Source: Christensenella sp. UBA3857 (GTDB taxonomy: Bacteria > Bacillota > Clostridia > Christensenellales > CAG-138). Taken from it: a stretch of 10,159 nucleotides of DNA. Below the pieces are notes generated by a model. That model saw only the letters and a list, made by a program, of their open reading frames with translations, was not told the origin of the DNA and did not search any database. The translations under genes were made by a program, and so were the position numbers. Positions 7,081 to 10,159 of the stretch are shown one piece after another. The stretch is from positions 1 to 10,159 of the forward strand of contig DGHD01000001.1 of assembly GCA_002392505.1 (NCBI GenBank), read 5' to 3'. Positions within the stretch are counted from its first letter, which is position 1. The number at the start of each line of letters is the position of its first letter.

Positions 7081-9285
7081 TTATTCGATGCCCATGGACA
7101 TCCTGAGTATGATGAGGGCGTCCTCCGCGTCGATCGTGCCGCTGTCGTTGACGTCGGCGTTCCGCTCGTTGGGGACGATCTGATCCATGCCCATCGAGTA
7201 CCTTAACACGATGAGCGCGTCCGCCGCCTCCACAAAGCCGTTGTCGTCCGCGTCGCCGGGAAGACCGGCGTCGCCGCCGCCCGACCAGTCGACCTCGTCT
7301 ATCCACACGCAGTCGCTGCCGGAGGCGAAGGAGTAATCCTTTTCATACTTCCAGACGAACGTATAACTGCCCGCGGATCCCGCTGTGAAGGTATAGCGCG
7401 TCCAATCCTTTTCGCCCGATTCGGTGAGCTTGTTTTGACCGTTTACGGTGAAAAGCAGCTTATCGTAGCCCGATTCGGTGCTGACCTTGTAATCGAAAGA
7501 CAGCGTCTCCCCCGCAGCCATGGCAAGCGTGAGCGATACGGAGCTCGTCGAGGAATCCTGCCCGGCGTTGCCGCTCATGCCGGCGATGCGCCCGTCCTTG
7601 ACCGCGCCGATGAACTCGGGCGAGGCCGTGGTGAAGTGGAGCGAGCCGCCCGCCGCGTTGAGGGCGAGATCAAGGTCGATCTGCTCCGACTCGAGCCATT
7701 CGCCGTCGAGCCAGCCGATCCTGCCGGTGAGCCAGTCGCGCAGCGCCGATACGCCCGAATTGAAGCGGACGCCCCATTTCTGTTCGTCCCTCGGCATGGC
7801 GGCGGAGATATACGCCGCCTCCTCGTCGAGCATGGCGAGCATCGCGGGGATCATCGTGCGGCGGTATTCGGCATAGCGCTCCGTAAGGGCGTTCCTGAAC
7901 TCCTCATGGTCGTCGTAAAGGTGATCGAACCAGGGACAGGAGCTGTTGATCGTCATGAAATCCGAAAGCCCGGTCGCGTTCGGGCAGTCGTAATAATCGT
8001 TATGCGTATGGTCCGCATTGTTCCAGGTGGTGGCGGGATTGCCGTACGCAAGGTCGAAATCCCAGGGCGCGGTCATATAGAGCTTGTCGTCCTGCGCCTT
8101 CTTGACCAGGTAGCAGCTCGTCTTGAGGTTGCCGTCGATGTTCTTCGCAAGCTCCTGCACGATTATGAAATCGATCCATGTGTCGACGTCGACGTACTTG
8201 GTATAGGGCTCGGCGCTCGAGCCGAGTATCGCCTCGTGGACGGACTGCATGTAATCCGTAAGATAGGAAAGCATCGCTTCTTTTAAGGAGGCGTCGTCGG
8301 GCTCCGGCTCCTTGAGCACGAAGTAATCCTTGCTCTGGTTCGCCCAGTAGGGGCAGTCGAACCACTGATCGGCGCTGTAATCGATCTTGCCGTCGATATC
8401 CTTCTCGATGAGATACCCGCCGGTGAGCTCCTCCGCGGTCGCCTCGCCGATGTCGATCTTGTTCGATTCGAGCGATACGCGCTCAACGAGCAGATAAACG
8501 CCGTTGTACGCGCCGTTCAAATAAACCTCGACGAACTCGCACTTGGGCACGTAATCGATGCCCGAGAGCATGAGCCCCGCCTTGTACGTGATGTAATTCC
8601 TCAAAAGCGAGGGATCGGAATAGCTCGGGATTATCGCGTATTTCTTGGTCTTGGGGATGTCAAGGAGCGAAGCCTTGGAAGAAAGCTTTATGGAATAAGG
8701 CTTTTTGGGCTGTCCCCAGGAGGTGTTTCCGCGCCCCTTTATAGAGCCTGTGCCGGAGTAATCGCCGCTCGAATACTGCTTCGTGCCGAGCGTCAGCGTG
8801 AAATCCGCGCTGACGTACTCTTCCTTGCCTATCTGGCTGAAGGGCACGGAGGCGTTTATCTCAAGCTTCGGGAGCGCCGCCGCGGAGGCGTAGATACCGA
8901 CGGTATCGAGCGCGTCCCTCGTAAGGATATCGCCCCTTCGCGCGCTGAAAGTGAACGTCTTTTGCGTGCCCGAGCCCGTCACCGTCACCCTGTCCTCATA
9001 TCCGCGGAAGAAGTCGGTATAGGTCTCGGAATAAGTCCAGCCCTGTGCAAAGCTCGCGGTAAGTCTGAGGGTCTTGTCCTCCTCCACTTTGAGGAGCCCG
9101 TAAAAATCGCTCACCCGGAGCGTGAACGCCGCCTCGTCATAGGAGAGCGTCACGCCCTCCGAATGCCGGGGGACGATCGTAATATCGTGCGTTTCGCCCG
9201 CGCCGACGGCGTCTGCCGCCGGGGAGAACGCCGCGAACATCATCACGAGCGCGAGCAGTAATCCCAGATACCTTGCCCTTTTCAT
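7081..9285 (-). CDS. Secreted CotH kinase family protein with C-terminal type I dockerin
   Basis: CotH-family proteins are atypical protein kinases; in Bacillus CotH phosphorylates spore coat proteins. This 734-residue version is exported. Residues 1-26 are a signal peptide ending near ADA, and 30-150 are a beta-rich N-terminal module. The CotH domain spans about 155-530, with KGRGNTSW (183-190), KKPYSIKL (194-201), EVYLNGAYNGVYLL (253-266) and WDFDLAYGN (408-416), whose acidic residues are probably metal-binding. A jelly-roll-like module follows (about 540-668), then a type I dockerin (674-733) with both calcium loops intact. I chose ATG at 9285, 10 bases after GGAGG (9296-9300). An in-frame TTG at 9291 would add two residues but sits only 4 bases from that site. 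The gene begins 2 bases after the hydrolase stop and is followed 27 bases later by the GLUG/NlpC-P60 gene. Dockerin-bearing CotH proteins are known in cellulosome-forming Clostridia. The substrate here is unknown. Confidence 0.92.
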   Translation of the reverse strand: MKRARYLGLLLALVMMFAAFSPAADAVGAGETHDITIVPRHSEGVTLSYDEAAFTLRVSDFYGLLKVEEDKTLRLTASFAQGWTYSETYTDFFRGYEDRVTVTGSGTQKTFTFSARRGDILTRDALDTVGIYASAAALPKLEINASVPFSQIGKEEYVSADFTLTLGTKQYSSGDYSGTGSIKGRGNTSWGQPKKPYSIKLSSKASLLDIPKTKKYAIIPSYSDPSLLRNYITYKAGLMLSGIDYVPKCEFVEVYLNGAYNGVYLLVERVSLESNKIDIGEATAEELTGGYLIEKDIDGKIDYSADQWFDCPYWANQSKDYFVLKEPEPDDASLKEAMLSYLTDYMQSVHEAILGSSAEPYTKYVDVDTWIDFIIVQELAKNIDGNLKTSCYLVKKAQDDKLYMTAPWDFDLAYGNPATTWNNADHTHNDYYDCPNATGLSDFMTINSSCPWFDHLYDDHEEFRNALTERYAEYRRTMIPAMLAMLDEEAAYISAAMPRDEQKWGVRFNSGVSALRDWLTGRIGWLDGEWLESEQIDLDLALNAAGGSLHFTTASPEFIGAVKDGRIAGMSGNAGQDSSTSSVSLTLAMAAGETLSFDYKVSTESGYDKLLFTVNGQNKLTESGEKDWTRYTFTAGSAGSYTFVWKYEKDYSFASGSDCVWIDEVDWSGGGDAGLPGDADDNGFVEAADALIVLRYSMGMDQIVPNERNADVNDSGTIDAEDALIILRMSMGIE

Positions 9286-9287
9286 TT

Positions 9288-10159
9288 TCAAACATCCTCC
9301 GTTCCGAATTCATCCTTTATCATCCTGCCGATATTCTCAATGAATCCGGCTTTTGCGTCCCTCGAAACCTGCGTCCACGGGAATACCATGTCGAACGCGT
9401 GCGCGTCCGCATGGTACACGTCCGCCCTGGCGGGGACGCCCGCTTTTTTGAGCGCCTCGACGTAATCGAGCGTTTCCCTGTAAAACGGCTCCCCGTCGCA
9501 CACGAAGGTGTAGCACGGGGGAAGGCGCGAATAATCCTTCTGTCTCGAGGGAGATGCGTAGGGCGGCACGTCCTCCCTGCCGTAGAGCTCGCCTAAGTAC
9601 ATCCTCCACGCCTCGTGATTCTTCTTCGTGTTCCAAAAGAGGCTCCTGTTATCGCGGGAGGAATCGGTATCGAAGCAGTCGAGCATCGGGTAGATCGGGA
9701 GCTGATAATCGATCTTTATCCGTCCCCTGTCCCGTGCGAGCATGGCAAGCGCCGCGGCAAGCCCGCCGCCCGCGCTTTCGCCGCCGACTATTATGCGGGA
9801 AACGCCGAGCGCCTCCCTGTTCGCATCGAGCCATTCGAGCGCCGCGTAGCAGTCGTCGAGCGCTGCGGGATAAGGATAGGCGGGCGCGAGCCTGTATTCG
9901 GGCGATACGACGACCGCGCCGAATTTCCTCGCCGCGTCCCTCGCCCTTGAAAGGAGCACCATGTCGGCGCTGCCCTCATAATAGCCGCCGCCGTGCATCC
10001 AGAGTATGCCGGGCACGTTCCCGCCGGGCTCCTTCGGGCGTATGACGACGAGCTGGAGCGGTCCGTTTTCGGTTTCGATATTTCGTATTTCGCGTAATAG
10101 CCGCATGCCGTTTTCAGAACCTTCTTCCGCTGCCGGAATGAGTCGCGCCGGAATGGCTC
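9288..10159 (-). CDS. HSL-type alpha/beta hydrolase, probable carboxylesterase (5' end outside window)
   Basis: The product is a cytoplasmic-looking (no signal peptide visible) esterase or acetylase of the hormone-sensitive-lipase family (alpha/beta hydrolase fold-3). Numbering from the internal Met codon at 10106, the oxyanion-hole HGGG is at 38-41, the nucleophile elbow GGESAG gives Ser111, and the catalytic His is His236 (in ADAHAFDM). The usual acid in the DPL/DPF motif is replaced by Glu206 in GEPFYRE. The frame stays open beyond 10106 to the right edge (ending AARLIP-like codons), the Met there has only a poor, distant AGAAGG site, and HGGG is closer to the N-terminus than in typical relatives of about 300-320 residues. 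I therefore treat the gene as 5'-partial. It stops at 9288, 2 bases before the CotH gene start, so translation coupling is likely. The substrate is unknown. Confidence 0.88.
   Translation of the reverse strand, partial: AIPARLIPAAEEGSENGMRLLREIRNIETENGPLQLVVIRPKEPGGNVPGILWMHGGGYYEGSADMVLLSRARDAARKFGAVVVSPEYRLAPAYPYPAALDDCYAALEWLDANREALGVSRIIVGGESAGGGLAAALAMLARDRGRIKIDYQLPIYPMLDCFDTDSSRDNRSLFWNTKKNHEAWRMYLGELYGREDVPPYASPSRQKDYSRLPPCYTFVCDGEPFYRETLDYVEALKKAGVPARADVYHADAHAFDMVFPWTQVSRDAKAGFIENIGRMIKDEFGTEDV
9296..9300 (-). promoter_or_regulatory. Ribosome binding site deciding the CotH gene start
   Basis: GGAGG lies inside the last codons of the upstream hydrolase. It is 10 bases from the ATG at 9285 and only 4 bases from the TTG at 9291, which favours the ATG. 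The hydrolase TGA, two bases and the ATG run as TGAAAATG, an arrangement typical of coupled translation. Confidence 0.7.

Noticed and set aside
7435..8286. 283-codon open frame on the plus strand
   Set aside because: It is antisense to the CotH domain, Arg/Val-rich and without a ribosome binding site or known motif.
2..9285. Classical cellulosome gene cluster
   Set aside because: No glycoside hydrolase, carbohydrate-binding module of a known family, or anchoring SLH domain is visible. Only dockerins and cohesin-like modules are present.

Overview
The window is a gene-dense, GC-rich stretch of a spore-forming Gram-positive bacterium, most likely an uncultured gut-type Clostridia (Oscillospirales-like). 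This is inferred from an intact sigK-type sporulation sigma factor, type I dockerins, GLUG repeats, Listeria-Bacteroides (InlB-B) repeats and lipid-anchor-free signal peptides. All five genes lie on the minus strand, so the window reads from high to low coordinates. All long plus-strand frames, including an 859-codon one at 62-2641, are antisense shadows.

Layout in transcription order. (1) 10159-9288: a 5'-truncated HSL-type alpha/beta hydrolase. (2) 9285-7081, two bases downstream: a secreted CotH-kinase-family protein with a beta-rich module and a C-terminal type I dockerin. (3) 7053-4141, 27 bases further on: a secreted 970-residue protein in which an NlpC/P60-like cysteine-peptidase domain sits between two blocks of GLUG repeats, again ending in a type I dockerin. 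These three look like one operon whose promoter lies outside the window. (4) 4030-3338: a sigK-like sporulation sigma factor with a pro-sequence-like hydrophobic N-terminus, its own SigE-like promoter and a strong intrinsic terminator. (5) From a near-consensus housekeeping promoter, 3160-2: the first 1053 residues of a giant secreted protein with a signal peptide, a beta-rich N-terminal module, three cohesin-like modules, a Pro/Thr/Glu linker and four InlB-B-type repeats. It runs off the left edge of the window.

The most interesting reading is a dockerin/cohesin-style extracellular assembly whose cargo is not the usual glycoside hydrolases. One partner is a CotH-type protein kinase and the other a cell-wall-peptidase-like enzyme, and a candidate scaffold with three cohesin-like modules lies close by. 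The sporulation sigma factor sits between them. Cohesin identity of the repeats, dockerin-cohesin pairing and any link with sporulation are inferences from sequence pattern and proximity.
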